Below, piece by piece: positions 35,679 to 43,785 of a DNA stretch of 64,000 nt. The stretch comes from Roseicyclus sp. (lineage in GTDB: Bacteria > Pseudomonadota > Alphaproteobacteria > Rhodobacterales > Rhodobacteraceae). The stretch lies in NCBI RefSeq assembly GCF_018402035.1, contig NZ_JAGYJN010000001.1, forward strand, positions 62,001-126,000. The letters run 5' to 3'. A program made the position numbers and the translations under genes. Positions within the stretch are counted from its first letter, which is position 1, and every line of letters starts with the position of its first letter. The notes below the pieces were generated by a model. That model made no database searches. It was not told the DNA's origin and worked only from the letters and a program-made list of their open reading frames with translations.

Positions 35679-36884
35679 TCAGATATCCCTCCGGTCGAAC
35701 TGTGACGCGCCGGGACGGCGGGTGTAATGGGTGATCGGGCCGCCGCTGGGCTGGCCCATGGGCTGACTGGGCGCGGGCATGACGGGTGCCGCTGCCGTGG
35801 GCTGTGGCGTTGCGGGCCGCGCGGTCGGGCGCAAGGGGGGCAGGGTGCTTGCCTCACGCCGCCCCTCCATCGCGCAGCGCGCGGCCTGTTCCATGCTGGT
35901 CATCATCTGTGCCAAGGCCGCGTCTTGGGTCGCGGCAAGCGCCGGGGGTAGGGTGGCCATGGGGCGTGACAGCGTCGGGCGCGCGCTGGTATTGCTCTCG
36001 ACGGCCTGACGCCCGGCGGCGGCCACGACCGCGTCGATATCCACGCCCGAGATTTGGCTGGCCGACAGCGCCATGCTGGGCTGTGGGCGCACCGCAAAGG
36101 GTTTTGGCGGGGCGTCCATCGCGGCCATAGGCTTGCGCATCGGGGCAGGGGCGGCGCTGCGATGGCCAGCCGCACCGCCCAGATAAGCCGCCTGCACCGC
36201 GGGATCGTTCTTCAAGATATCGGCGCGATCCTCGCGCGCGATCTGGCCGTTCTCGAGCAAATAGCCGCGATCGGCGATCCCAAGCGAGAGTTTGGCGTTC
36301 TGCTCCACCAGCAAGATGCCCAGACCCGCCGCGCGCACCGCTTTGAGGCTTTGAAACAGATCCTTGGACAAAAGCGGCGACAGGCCAAGCGAGGGCTCAT
36401 CAAGCATCAAGATCGTGGGGTTCGACATCATGGCGCGCCCGATGGCGACCATCTGTTGCTCGCCGCCCGACATGGTCGAAACCGTCTGCCCCGCACGGTC
36501 GGCAAGTTTCGGGAAAAGCCGGATCAGCCGGTCGTAATTGCCCTCGGCCTCATCACGGGCGCGGGCGGGGTTGGCACCCAGCATCAAGTTTTCTTTGACG
36601 GTCAATTCACCGAAAACGCCGCGCCCTTCGGGGACCAAAGCGATGCCCTGTTCCACGACCTTATGCGCGGGCAGGCCCAAAAGCGGCTCACCGCCCATGC
36701 TGACCGCGCCCGAGGAATGCCCCTCGCAAATCCCCGCGATGGCCTTGAGCAGCGTGGATTTCCCCGCACCATTGGCCCCAAGGATCACGACGATCTCGCC
36801 GGGCCTGACGCTGAGCGAGACACCGCCAAGTGCGCGGTGCTTGCCGTAGCCGACCGCCAGATCGCTGACCTCAAGCATCCTCAT
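35679..36884 (-). CDS. LivF-type ABC ATPase with long Pro/Ala-rich C-terminal extension
   Basis: 401 residues, against about 235 for LivF. The ATPase domain is complete: GANGAGKST (36-44), MSGGEQQ and ILMLDEPSLGLSP. From about residue 237 to the end there is a low-complexity extension rich in Pro, Ala, Met and Arg that matches no domain I recognise. The frame stays open, and the next gene starts one base after its stop, so it is not an obvious frameshift. Start 36884 (or ATG 36878) overlaps the LivG end by 14 bases. Confidence 0.88.
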   Translation of the reverse strand: MRMLEVSDLAVGYGKHRALGGVSLSVRPGEIVVILGANGAGKSTLLKAIAGICEGHSSGAVSMGGEPLLGLPAHKVVEQGIALVPEGRGVFGELTVKENLMLGANPARARDEAEGNYDRLIRLFPKLADRAGQTVSTMSGGEQQMVAIGRAMMSNPTILMLDEPSLGLSPLLSKDLFQSLKAVRAAGLGILLVEQNAKLSLGIADRGYLLENGQIAREDRADILKNDPAVQAAYLGGAAGHRSAAPAPMRKPMAAMDAPPKPFAVRPQPSMALSASQISGVDIDAVVAAAGRQAVESNTSARPTLSRPMATLPPALAATQDAALAQMMTSMEQAARCAMEGRREASTLPPLRPTARPATPQPTAAAPVMPAPSQPMGQPSGGPITHYTRRPGASQFDRRDI

Positions 36885-37605
36885 CCTCCCCCAGATAGGC
36901 GCGGATCACTTCCGCGTCCGAGAGCACCTCGGCGGGTGTGCCTTCGGCGATCTTGGCACCGGACGACATGACGACGCAGCGGTCACAGAGGCTACGGATC
37001 GCATCCATCACATGCTCGACCAGAATGATCGTGCGCCCCTCATCGCGCAGGCTGCGCACCAGATCAATGCCGGTGGCAAGCTCGGTCGGGTTTAGCCCCG
37101 CCAGCCATTCATCAAGCAAGAGCACCTCGGGATCGCCCGCCAAAGCGCGCGCCAGCTCCACCCGCTTGGTGTCGATATAGGTGAGCGAGGAAATCGGCAG
37201 ACCTATGGACGCGCCCAAGCCCACACGCTCCAAAAGCTGTCTTGCATGTGCCTCGGCGGGTTTGCCCCAACGGCGGCGATGGCCAAAGACCGCACCCGCG
37301 ACGACGTTTTCCACCACGCTGAGTTCCGGCAAGAGGCGCACAAGCTGAAAGGTGCGCCCAACGCCCTTGCGCGCGGTCTTGTGCGCGGGCAGCCCCGCAA
37401 GCTCGGCCCCTTTCAGGCGGATCGACCCCTCGCTTGGCGGGAAAAGCCCCGAGATCATGTTGATCATCGTCGATTTGCCCGAGCCATTGGGGCCGATGAT
37501 GCCCATCACCTCATGCTCGGTGACATCAAAGCGCATGTCGCGCACGGCGACCAAGCCGCCAAAGCGCTTGGTGACACCCTGCACCTCAAGGACCGTCCGG
37601 CTCAT
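36871..37605 (-). CDS. LivG-type ABC ATPase
   Basis: 244-residue ATPase of a hydrophobic-amino-acid-type (HAAT) importer: IGPNGSGKST near residue 41 and LLLDEWLAGLNP as Walker B with the following loop. The signature reads LTYIDTKRVELA, a looser form than the usual LSYGxQR. Start 37605 overlaps the LivM stop (ATGA); the longer frame reads through LivM. Confidence 0.92.
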   Translation of the reverse strand: MSRTVLEVQGVTKRFGGLVAVRDMRFDVTEHEVMGIIGPNGSGKSTMINMISGLFPPSEGSIRLKGAELAGLPAHKTARKGVGRTFQLVRLLPELSVVENVVAGAVFGHRRRWGKPAEAHARQLLERVGLGASIGLPISSLTYIDTKRVELARALAGDPEVLLLDEWLAGLNPTELATGIDLVRSLRDEGRTIILVEHVMDAIRSLCDRCVVMSSGAKIAEGTPAEVLSDAEVIRAYLGEDEDA

Positions 37606-38531
37606 GCACCGCCCCCCTGATGAAAGCGACGCCGGATGCGCGCCCACAGGCCCACAAAGCCGCCGGGCAGCACATAGACGATCAGCAAAAACACGATACC
37701 AAGCAGGAGGAGTGTCTGATTGGGTGCCTGCCGCGTGATGAACTCCCACAAGAGCGTGAAGGGAATGACGCCCGCCAATGGCCCCCATAGCCGACCCGTG
37801 CCGCCCAAGAGCGCCATGATCACGACCTGAAAGGACAAAAGCGGCGCAAAGGCGGTCGAGGGTTCGATATAGATGTAGCGCGGTGCAAGGATTGCGCCCA
37901 CGGCGGCGGCCGCCATGCCGGGAATGGTGAACAGCGCGACCTTTGCCAGCGCCGTGTCGATGCCCACATGGCGCGCGACGGTCTCATCATTCCCGATGAT
38001 GCGCAGCGCAAAGCCCAGTTTCGAGCGCCCGATCAACCAGCCCGCCAGATAGACCAGCGCCGCCAGCCCTAAGAGCATCCAATAGATGTCCCGCTCGGTG
38101 ATCGAGGTCAGCACATACATGCCGCGCTGGCCGGTCTGGTTTTGCACCCATGTCACGAGTTGGCGGACAAGTTCTGCCAGACCCAGCGTGAAGATCACGA
38201 AATAGACCCCCGACAGCCGCAGTGTGACCATGCCGACGAGTGCGGCCAAGATGCCCCCCAATGCGGCGGCGATCAGCGGCAACATCCAGAAGGGGAGCGT
38301 TTGGAACCCCAAGCCCGTCACAAAGGTGCCAACACCGAAAAACGCCGCTGTGGCCAGCGAGATGTAATGCGTCGGCCCCGAGAACAGCGCCCACGAGGTC
38401 GCCAGCACCACGAACATCGCCATTGTTGTGGCCATGCTCAGCCAATAGGGGCTGAACACGACGGGCACGAAAGCTGCGGCCAAAAGCAACAGCGCCCAAG
38501 GGATAACTTTTCCGATCTCCTGCGCGTTCAT
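37602..38531 (-). CDS. LivM-type ABC permease
   Basis: 309-residue inner-membrane permease with about nine hydrophobic helices and the RSKLGFALRIIGNDETVARHVGI coupling region near residue 170. It overlaps LivH upstream and LivG downstream by ATGA, so the transporter subunits are made in step. Confidence 0.92.
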   Translation of the reverse strand: MNAQEIGKVIPWALLLLAAAFVPVVFSPYWLSMATTMAMFVVLATSWALFSGPTHYISLATAAFFGVGTFVTGLGFQTLPFWMLPLIAAALGGILAALVGMVTLRLSGVYFVIFTLGLAELVRQLVTWVQNQTGQRGMYVLTSITERDIYWMLLGLAALVYLAGWLIGRSKLGFALRIIGNDETVARHVGIDTALAKVALFTIPGMAAAAVGAILAPRYIYIEPSTAFAPLLSFQVVIMALLGGTGRLWGPLAGVIPFTLLWEFITRQAPNQTLLLLGIVFLLIVYVLPGGFVGLWARIRRRFHQGGGA

Positions 38532-39394
38532 GTCGGCTTCTTCCCGAACAAGCCCTGCGGGCGGAACAGCAAGATGCCCAGAAACAGCACATAGGCGGCG
38601 GCCAGCGTCAGACCCGGATCAATGAGCCGCGCAACGGCTGTCTCGCAAATGCCAAGGATCATGGCGGCCACGATGGTGCCGCGAATATCGCCCACGCCGC
38701 CCATGATCACGATGATCAGCGCCTTCATGGTGAACAAAATGCCGACCGAGGCGTCGAGCGTGAAAAACATCGAGATGAGCGCGCCACCCACCGCCGTGAT
38801 CGCGCCCCCGAGCGCAAAGGCTTGGGCCGAGGCCGCGCGCGTGTCGATGCCCACCAGCCGGGCCGAGGCAGGATTGACCGCCAAAGCCCGTAGGCGCAGC
38901 CCCGCGCGTGTATAGCTGAGCCAAAGCCACAGCCCCAGACCAATGAGCGCGGCCAGCACAAAGGCCACCAACCGGTTTTGCGCGTAGGACGAGCCAAAGA
39001 TATCGACCGGCTGCGCCAGATAGGCGTAGTTGAAATAACCGCCACCAAACAGCGCGGTCATGATGCCCACCAGCGCGAATGACATGCCAAAGGTGGCAAG
39101 GATGCTATCAACCTCCAAAGCGCCACGGCTTTTGGCGCGGCTGACAAGCGGTTGCAGCATGATCCGGTAGATCAGCCAATTCACCGCAAATGCGATAGGG
39201 GCCACAAGAACAAGGGCCGCCACAGGGCTGACTTGCGCCGCCGTATAGGCCCAAAAGGCCGCGAACCCGCCCGCCACCAACAACTCGCCATTGGCGAGGT
39301 TCATGATGCGCGCGACGCCGTATTGCAGGTTCAGCCCCAGCGCAATGAGGGCATAGGTGCCCCCCAGCAAAAGGCCGGTGATCAAGATGAACAT
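38528..39394 (-). CDS. LivH-type ABC permease
   Basis: 288-residue permease opening with the typical LLLGGTYALIALGLNLQYG and NLANGE motif and carrying the TRAGLRLRALAVNP coupling loop. Separated from the SBP gene by 63 bases that hold a 7-bp GC stem-loop, otherwise part of the same operon. Confidence 0.92.
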   Translation of the reverse strand: MFILITGLLLGGTYALIALGLNLQYGVARIMNLANGELLVAGGFAAFWAYTAAQVSPVAALVLVAPIAFAVNWLIYRIMLQPLVSRAKSRGALEVDSILATFGMSFALVGIMTALFGGGYFNYAYLAQPVDIFGSSYAQNRLVAFVLAALIGLGLWLWLSYTRAGLRLRALAVNPASARLVGIDTRAASAQAFALGGAITAVGGALISMFFTLDASVGILFTMKALIIVIMGGVGDIRGTIVAAMILGICETAVARLIDPGLTLAAAYVLFLGILLFRPQGLFGKKPT

Positions 39395-39418
39395 ATTGCG
39401 CCCTGTTCCCGAAAGACA

Positions 39419-39446
39419 CGGGCGGCAGGCATTGGCCCACCGCCCG
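39419..39446 (-). promoter_or_regulatory. Intercistronic stem-loop between SBP and livH-like genes
   Basis: CGGGCGG (39419-39425) pairs with CCGCCCG (39440-39446) with no T-tract. Such hairpins after a binding-protein gene usually stabilise its mRNA or attenuate read-through, giving excess binding protein over permease. Confidence 0.5.
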
Positions 39447-39457
39447 GATCAGGTCAG

Positions 39458-40666
39458 TTAGTTCCAGCCGTCAAACAGCTGTACATCAACGGCACCGTCA
39501 CGTCCGCGTGCCGAGACACCGCGGAACACGCCGTTTTGCCACTGGCCCACGGTCCAATAACGCTCGTTGTCGTTATTCTCGTTGAAGTCGACCGGCCCAA
39601 GGATCGTCTCGTAGCTATTGGCGCGATCCTGCAGATGCGCCAAAACCGCTGCGCGGTCAGCCGAACCCACAGCCTCGATCGCTTGGCCCAAAACTTCGAG
39701 CGTGGCGTAGGTTGCCGCAGAGGCCCAGAAATCGGGGCCTTGACCGGCGAGTTCAGTATGAGCTGCGGAAAAGGCTTGGAAGGCCGGATCATCGGCATTC
39801 ACGCCACCCATGCCCAACACGCCTTCGATCTGTTCGCCAAAGCGGCCCGCATAGGCCGGGAAAGCGGTGGCCACAGCGGTGAAGAAGACGCTGGGCGCAA
39901 AGCCCTGTACGATGGCCTGATCGGTCAGCGCAAAAGTGTCGCCGGGATAGGACCACGCGATAAAGGCGTCAGCCTCGGCCGATTTCGCGCCATCGATGAT
40001 CGGTGCCAAATCCTGTGTGCCCAACGGGTAGGAGGATTGATAGACGATCTCAAAGCCCGCGCCTTCTAGTACGGCCTTGGAAATGCCCGCCATCTCGATG
40101 CCGAAAGCGTCGGCCACATTGACCAAAGCCACGCGGTTGCCGATGGAACCGGCTTCGCGCAGATCAACCAAGACCTTTGCGGTATCTTCGGCCATGACGC
40201 CTGTGCGGCCCAACAGGAAGAACATGTTGGGGAATTGCGCGGCCAATTCGGGCTGCTGGTTGGTCACGGCGGTGCCGGTGATCTGCGGATAGCCGAGTTG
40301 TGCAAAGATCGGAGCGGCGGCAAGGTTTAGACCCGTGGAATAGGGTGCAACCATGAAATCGACCTGATCTTGGGTGGCCAAACGCTGGGCCGCTTGGATC
40401 GCCTGCTGCGGATTGGTCTGGTCGTCATATTCGACCAGCTCGATCAGCGCCTTGCCACTGGCAAGCTGCAAGCCGCCGGCCGCGTTGGTCTGTTGCACCC
40501 AAAGGCGCACGGCGGGCCAATGGGTCACGGCTGCACCACCGGCCAGCGGGCCAGACTGCGGCGCAGCGGCGCCAAGGCGAATCGTCTCTTGCGCCGATGC
40601 GGCGCCAAGACCTGCCACGGCCAAGGCCATGGCGGCGGTCGCGGTCATAAGTGTTCTGCGGAACAT
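39458..40666 (-). CDS. ABC transporter substrate-binding protein (type-1 periplasmic, Liv/amide family)
   Basis: 402 residues with a Sec signal peptide (MFRRTLMTATAAMALAVAGL, cleavage after ASA near residue 25) and the two-lobed ANF-receptor-like fold (IRLGAAAPQSGPLAGG opening). ATG 40666 follows GGGAGGG; the longer frame is unsupported. First gene of a probable eight-gene operon ending with the flotillin. Ligand unknown: an amino acid, amide or, judging from the ALDH downstream, an aromatic or aldehyde-yielding compound. Confidence 0.9.
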   Translation of the reverse strand: MFRRTLMTATAAMALAVAGLGAASAQETIRLGAAAPQSGPLAGGAAVTHWPAVRLWVQQTNAAGGLQLASGKALIELVEYDDQTNPQQAIQAAQRLATQDQVDFMVAPYSTGLNLAAAPIFAQLGYPQITGTAVTNQQPELAAQFPNMFFLLGRTGVMAEDTAKVLVDLREAGSIGNRVALVNVADAFGIEMAGISKAVLEGAGFEIVYQSSYPLGTQDLAPIIDGAKSAEADAFIAWSYPGDTFALTDQAIVQGFAPSVFFTAVATAFPAYAGRFGEQIEGVLGMGGVNADDPAFQAFSAAHTELAGQGPDFWASAATYATLEVLGQAIEAVGSADRAAVLAHLQDRANSYETILGPVDFNENNDNERYWTVGQWQNGVFRGVSARGRDGAVDVQLFDGWN

Positions 40667-40685
40667 GTTTCCCTCCCGATCTGGG

Positions 40686-40709
40686 GCATGCACGGTGCAA
40701 TTGCATGCA
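40686..40709. promoter_or_regulatory. GCATGC repeats and TGCAATTGCA palindrome upstream of SBP gene
   Basis: GCATGC occurs at 40686-40691 and 40703-40708 with the perfect 10-bp palindrome TGCAATTGCA (40696-40705) between and overlapping them, 20-43 bases before the SBP start codon. Looks like an operator; binder unknown. Confidence 0.35.
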
Positions 40710-40834
40710 GCATCACGCCCCGGTTCCCTTTTGCGTTCGCTTTGGTCAGGGGCAGAATTGGCAGCCAACCCCTTTATTTCTTGACCTTGCGATGCTTGTC
40801 GTCCTCCACGCCAAGCCACGCTGTCTTTCTAGGA

Positions 40835-40842
40835 TGTATACA
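40835..40842. promoter_or_regulatory. TGTATACA palindrome, GntR-like half-site geometry
   Basis: A perfect 8-bp palindrome inside the 293-bp region upstream of the Liv-type operon. The core resembles the GTATAC-centred sites of GntR/FadR-type repressors. No GntR gene lies in the window, so assignment is weak. The rest of 40710-40900 shows nothing further. Confidence 0.25.
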
Positions 40843-40900
40843 GTTCGATATTCAAGCGTTCTATAGATTGGCCACGAATTTTAATCCCAAGGTTGTAGCG

Positions 40901-40931
40901 CGCAAAAAGAAAGCCGCGCGGTGGCGCGGCT
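40901..40931 (-). terminator. Rho-independent terminator of the FAH-family gene
   Basis: On the minus strand AGCCGCGC, a CACC loop and GCGCGGCT form an 8-bp stem followed by TTCTTTTTG, 29 bases after the stop codon of the FAH-family gene. It insulates that gene from the Liv-type operon downstream. Confidence 0.85.
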
Positions 40932-40959
40932 GTCGGGTCATGCGTTGATCGCTTTGGGC

Positions 40960-41649
40960 TCAAACGACTTTGACGGTCAGATCGCCCACACCTGCGACAT
41001 GACCCGCCATCACATCGCCGCGTGTGATGGGGCCGACCCCTGCGGGTGTGCCAGTCATGATCACATCGCCGGGCGCGAGTGTGAAGTAACGCGACAGCGT
41101 CGCAATCATCTCGGGCACTTTCCAGATCATCTGGTTCAGATCGCCCTCTTGCTTGATCTCGTCATTGACCTTGAGCCAGATTGCGCCGTGATCCGGATGG
41201 CCGATCTGGCTTGCGGGAACCAAGGGGCCGCAGGGGGCGGATTTCTCGAAGGATTTGCCAATCTCCCATGGTCGGCCCAACGTTTTGGCCTCGCCCTGAA
41301 GATCGCGCCGCGTCATGTCGAGACCAACGGCATAGCCAAAAACATGATCAAGCGCGTCTGCGACCGCGATATCGGTGCCACCCTTGTGCAGCGCCACGAC
41401 CAATTCGATCTCGAAATGCACATCATCGCTTTGGACCGGATAGGGGAAATCGCCAAAGGTGATGTTGTCGGGGTTTTTCTGGAAGAAAAAGGGCGGCTCT
41501 TTCTCCGGGTCAAAGCCCATTTCGATGGCATGGGCGGCATAGTTGCGCCCGATGCAATAGACGCGCCGCACAGGGAACGTCTGGTCCGATCCCGCGATGG
41601 GAAAGCGTGTCACCGGGGTAGCGGCGAAAAGGTCATTGGCGTTTGTCAT
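40960..41649 (-). CDS. Fumarylacetoacetate hydrolase-family protein
   Basis: 229-residue FAH-fold protein with the family opening VYCIGRNYAAHAIEMG, the metal ligands in the EIELVVAL and following acidic segments, and a C-terminal GDVIMTGTPAGVGP. Such short members include acylpyruvases, oxaloacetate decarboxylases and 2-hydroxyhepta-diene-dioate hydrolases/isomerases. ATG 41649 starts the conserved region; the longer frame begins at 41712. Monocistronic, with its own terminator. Confidence 0.88.
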   Translation of the reverse strand: MTNANDLFAATPVTRFPIAGSDQTFPVRRVYCIGRNYAAHAIEMGFDPEKEPPFFFQKNPDNITFGDFPYPVQSDDVHFEIELVVALHKGGTDIAVADALDHVFGYAVGLDMTRRDLQGEAKTLGRPWEIGKSFEKSAPCGPLVPASQIGHPDHGAIWLKVNDEIKQEGDLNQMIWKVPEMIATLSRYFTLAPGDVIMTGTPAGVGPITRGDVMAGHVAGVGDLTVKVV

Positions 41650-41736
41650 CTGTCGATTATCCTTGGCGGTCTTGCTGGGCGCTGTGATGCCGCGCGCAAG
41701 CGGGCAGGGCAACGGGCAATCGCGTCGCGCAATGGC

Positions 41737-42798
41737 TTAGGCTTGCCGCAGGAGGCTGACCCCTTCGATCAGGTGGCGCAGTCCTAGCCAACCACCCAGC
41801 CAGATCATCGCGGCCACAACAGGGGCGTGAAACGACAAGAGTGACAGCGCGCCCAGCCCTTGACCGACCGAACAGCCCGCCGCCAGCACTGCACCCACCC
41901 CCATCAGCACCGCGCCCCCCATTTGCCGCTTTAATTCGCGCGGGTCATCGCAGGCCTCCCAGCGGAAACCGTCGCGGATCAAGGTGCCGAGAAAGGCACC
42001 AATCACCACGCCCAAAACCGAGCCGATGGCGAAATCAGGCTCAAGCCCCGAGGTGAACATCGTGTAGCGGATCGTATCGCCCACTGATGCGGTGAAGGTA
42101 TGCGATTGCACCGCCCATGGCGCAAACCCATTGGCCGCGACCCATGCGGTGCCGACAAAGCCCGATGTGATCGCAAATCCCGCCACGCAGGCCCAAAAGA
42201 TCTCGGCCAAGCGCTTGGCCCGGATCAGCGCCAATACCGCCGCCCCGGCCAGCAATAAGCCAACAAACCCCGCGACAACCCCGGCCGGTAGCCCAAAACT
42301 CGCGCCAATCAGATGCGCCCAGCCCTGCTCCGTCCCGGGGAATGGATCAATCGGGAAAAGCCTTGCGCGCAATGCTGCCAACGGCCCTGACAGCGTGACA
42401 TAGGCCGCGATCCCCATCACGAGGGCGATCACCATCGCACGAAGATCGCCGCCGCCCAAACGCGCCAACATGCCGTAGCCGCAATTGCCCGCATGCGCCA
42501 TGCCATAGCCAAACAACAGCCCACCCAATGCGGCACCAATCAAGCTGTAATCGTTGCGCAGATAGATGGTGTCGCTAAGCCGGATCAGACCGGCGGCTTC
42601 GGCTGCGAAATTGCCCAAGATCGCCACACCCAGCGCCAGCGCCCACATCCATAGACGCGCGCGGTCATTGCCGTAATGGGCATCCTCGATCATGCCAAGT
42701 GTGCAAAACCGCCCCAAGCGGGCGGCAAGGCCAAGCAATACACCACCGGCCAAGCCGATCAGCGCGATCAGCCATGATTCTTCGATATAGGCGAGCAT
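41737..42798 (-). CDS. soxT: YeeE/YedE-family thiosulfate/sulfur-compound permease SoxT
   Basis: 353-residue membrane protein with about nine helices and the conserved Cys motifs of TsuA-type transporters: RFCTLG (Cys32), AGNCGYG (Cys106) and AAGCSVG (Cys309). It probably brings thiosulfate or another sulfur species across the inner membrane. It is the last gene of soxS-soxR-soxT, the order seen beside other alphaproteobacterial sox operons, where the same type of gene is called soxT. Confidence 0.85.
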   Translation of the reverse strand: MLAYIEESWLIALIGLAGGVLLGLAARLGRFCTLGMIEDAHYGNDRARLWMWALALGVAILGNFAAEAAGLIRLSDTIYLRNDYSLIGAALGGLLFGYGMAHAGNCGYGMLARLGGGDLRAMVIALVMGIAAYVTLSGPLAALRARLFPIDPFPGTEQGWAHLIGASFGLPAGVVAGFVGLLLAGAAVLALIRAKRLAEIFWACVAGFAITSGFVGTAWVAANGFAPWAVQSHTFTASVGDTIRYTMFTSGLEPDFAIGSVLGVVIGAFLGTLIRDGFRWEACDDPRELKRQMGGAVLMGVGAVLAAGCSVGQGLGALSLLSFHAPVVAAMIWLGGWLGLRHLIEGVSLLRQA

Positions 42799-42843
42799 GT
42801 TCCCTCCCTTGCACGCCGGCCCGCGCCGGTCTGGTGGCAGGGG

Positions 42844-43233
42844 TCAGGTGCAGAACAACTCGTAGACACGTTCGATGATCATCCGCGCGCGGTCATCTGT
42901 CAAACTGTAATAAATCTGCTTGCCCTCGCGGCGCGCCGTCACCAACCCCTCAAGCCGCAGCCGCGAGAGTTGTTGCGACACCGCCGCTTGCCGTGAGGCG
43001 AGCATATTCTCGATCTCGGTCACTGATTTTTCGCCATTGGCCAGCGAGCAGAGGATCATCAGCCGCCCCTCGTGGCTAATCGCCTTAAGGAAATCGGATG
43101 CGGTCTGCGCATTATCGCGCAACCGGCGCCACGTGGCTTCGTCGATTTGTTCGTCGATCCGGGGCAGGATCGATGCATCATCATCCATGGCTTCGTCCGA
43201 TAACATGGCCGAAAATTCAGGGTGAAGGTTCAT
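42844..43233 (-). CDS. soxR: ArsR-family repressor SoxR with persulfide-sensor cysteine pair
   Basis: 129-residue winged-helix repressor (recognition region about 76-100, ASRQAAVSQQLSRLRLEGL). It has two cysteines, Cys62 (MILCSLANGE) and Cys128 near the C-terminus. Their 66-residue spacing equals that of the reactive pair in the persulfide sensors SqrR and BigR, as I recall their numbering, so it likely senses sulfane sulfur and releases sox DNA. In Paracoccus, SoxR binds the soxS-soxV and soxW-soxX gaps, which are both present here. Confidence 0.9.
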   Translation of the reverse strand: MNLHPEFSAMLSDEAMDDDASILPRIDEQIDEATWRRLRDNAQTASDFLKAISHEGRLMILCSLANGEKSVTEIENMLASRQAAVSQQLSRLRLEGLVTARREGKQIYYSLTDDRARMIIERVYELFCT

Positions 43234-43302
43234 TACATGTTCCTCCAGCGCCGGAGATTGCGCAAAGCGGGGAAAGTTTCAACAAAAAACCGAAATCCAC
43301 CA

Positions 43303-43710
43303 TCAGCCATCCACCGGCAGGCTTGCCCAATCGGCGTCGCCTTGGGCAAGTAAGTGGCCAAGCAGACCCCAAAAGAAATCCTCGCCCGGATAGCCTTCGA
43401 TGCGGCCGATCTCTTGGTCGTCGCGGGTCAGGATGAAGGTTGGGGTAAACACGGGGCGGCGGGCGAGGCTCAGATCATCGGGCAGGGCGCGCAGATCAAC
43501 TACGCGCAGCGGCGCAAAGCGGCCCTCTGGTGTGATCGGATACTCGGGGCCGACATCGGCGTGCCAACGGATGCAATAGACACAGCCACGCTGTTCGATC
43601 ATCACCAATTCCCAGCCGCTCTGTGCTGGGGCGGGGCTGGCATGCAGCGACATGGCAAGGGTCAGCGCGCCGATCAAGGTAACAACCCAGCGGCGAGCAC
43701 GTTCTTGCAT
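43303..43710 (-). CDS. soxS: Periplasmic thioredoxin-like SoxS
   Basis: About 135 residues with a signal peptide (hydrophobic 8-25) and a CVYC redox motif (Cys43, Cys46) in a thioredoxin fold. SoxS reactivates SoxYZ and passes electrons from SoxV. ATG 43710 places the signal peptide correctly; a start at ATG 43734 would add eight residues and is also possible. Divergent from soxV with soxR and soxT downstream. Confidence 0.88.
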   Translation of the reverse strand: MQERARRWVVTLIGALTLAMSLHASPAPAQSGWELVMIEQRGCVYCIRWHADVGPEYPITPEGRFAPLRVVDLRALPDDLSLARRPVFTPTFILTRDDQEIGRIEGYPGEDFFWGLLGHLLAQGDADWASLPVDG

Positions 43711-43785
43711 ATGCAACGTTGACGAAACTTCCATGACGTTATTAATATGAATTTTTGAATGTGATGTCCACGGCGAGGCAAGGCG
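43711..43785. promoter_or_regulatory. soxS-soxV divergent promoter region
   Basis: A 75-bp AT-rich gap. TATTAATA (43740-43747) is a perfect palindrome 38 bases before soxV, next to the direct repeat TGAAT-TTT-TGAAT. By analogy with Paracoccus it should contain a SoxR operator; the exact site is not certain. Confidence 0.4.
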
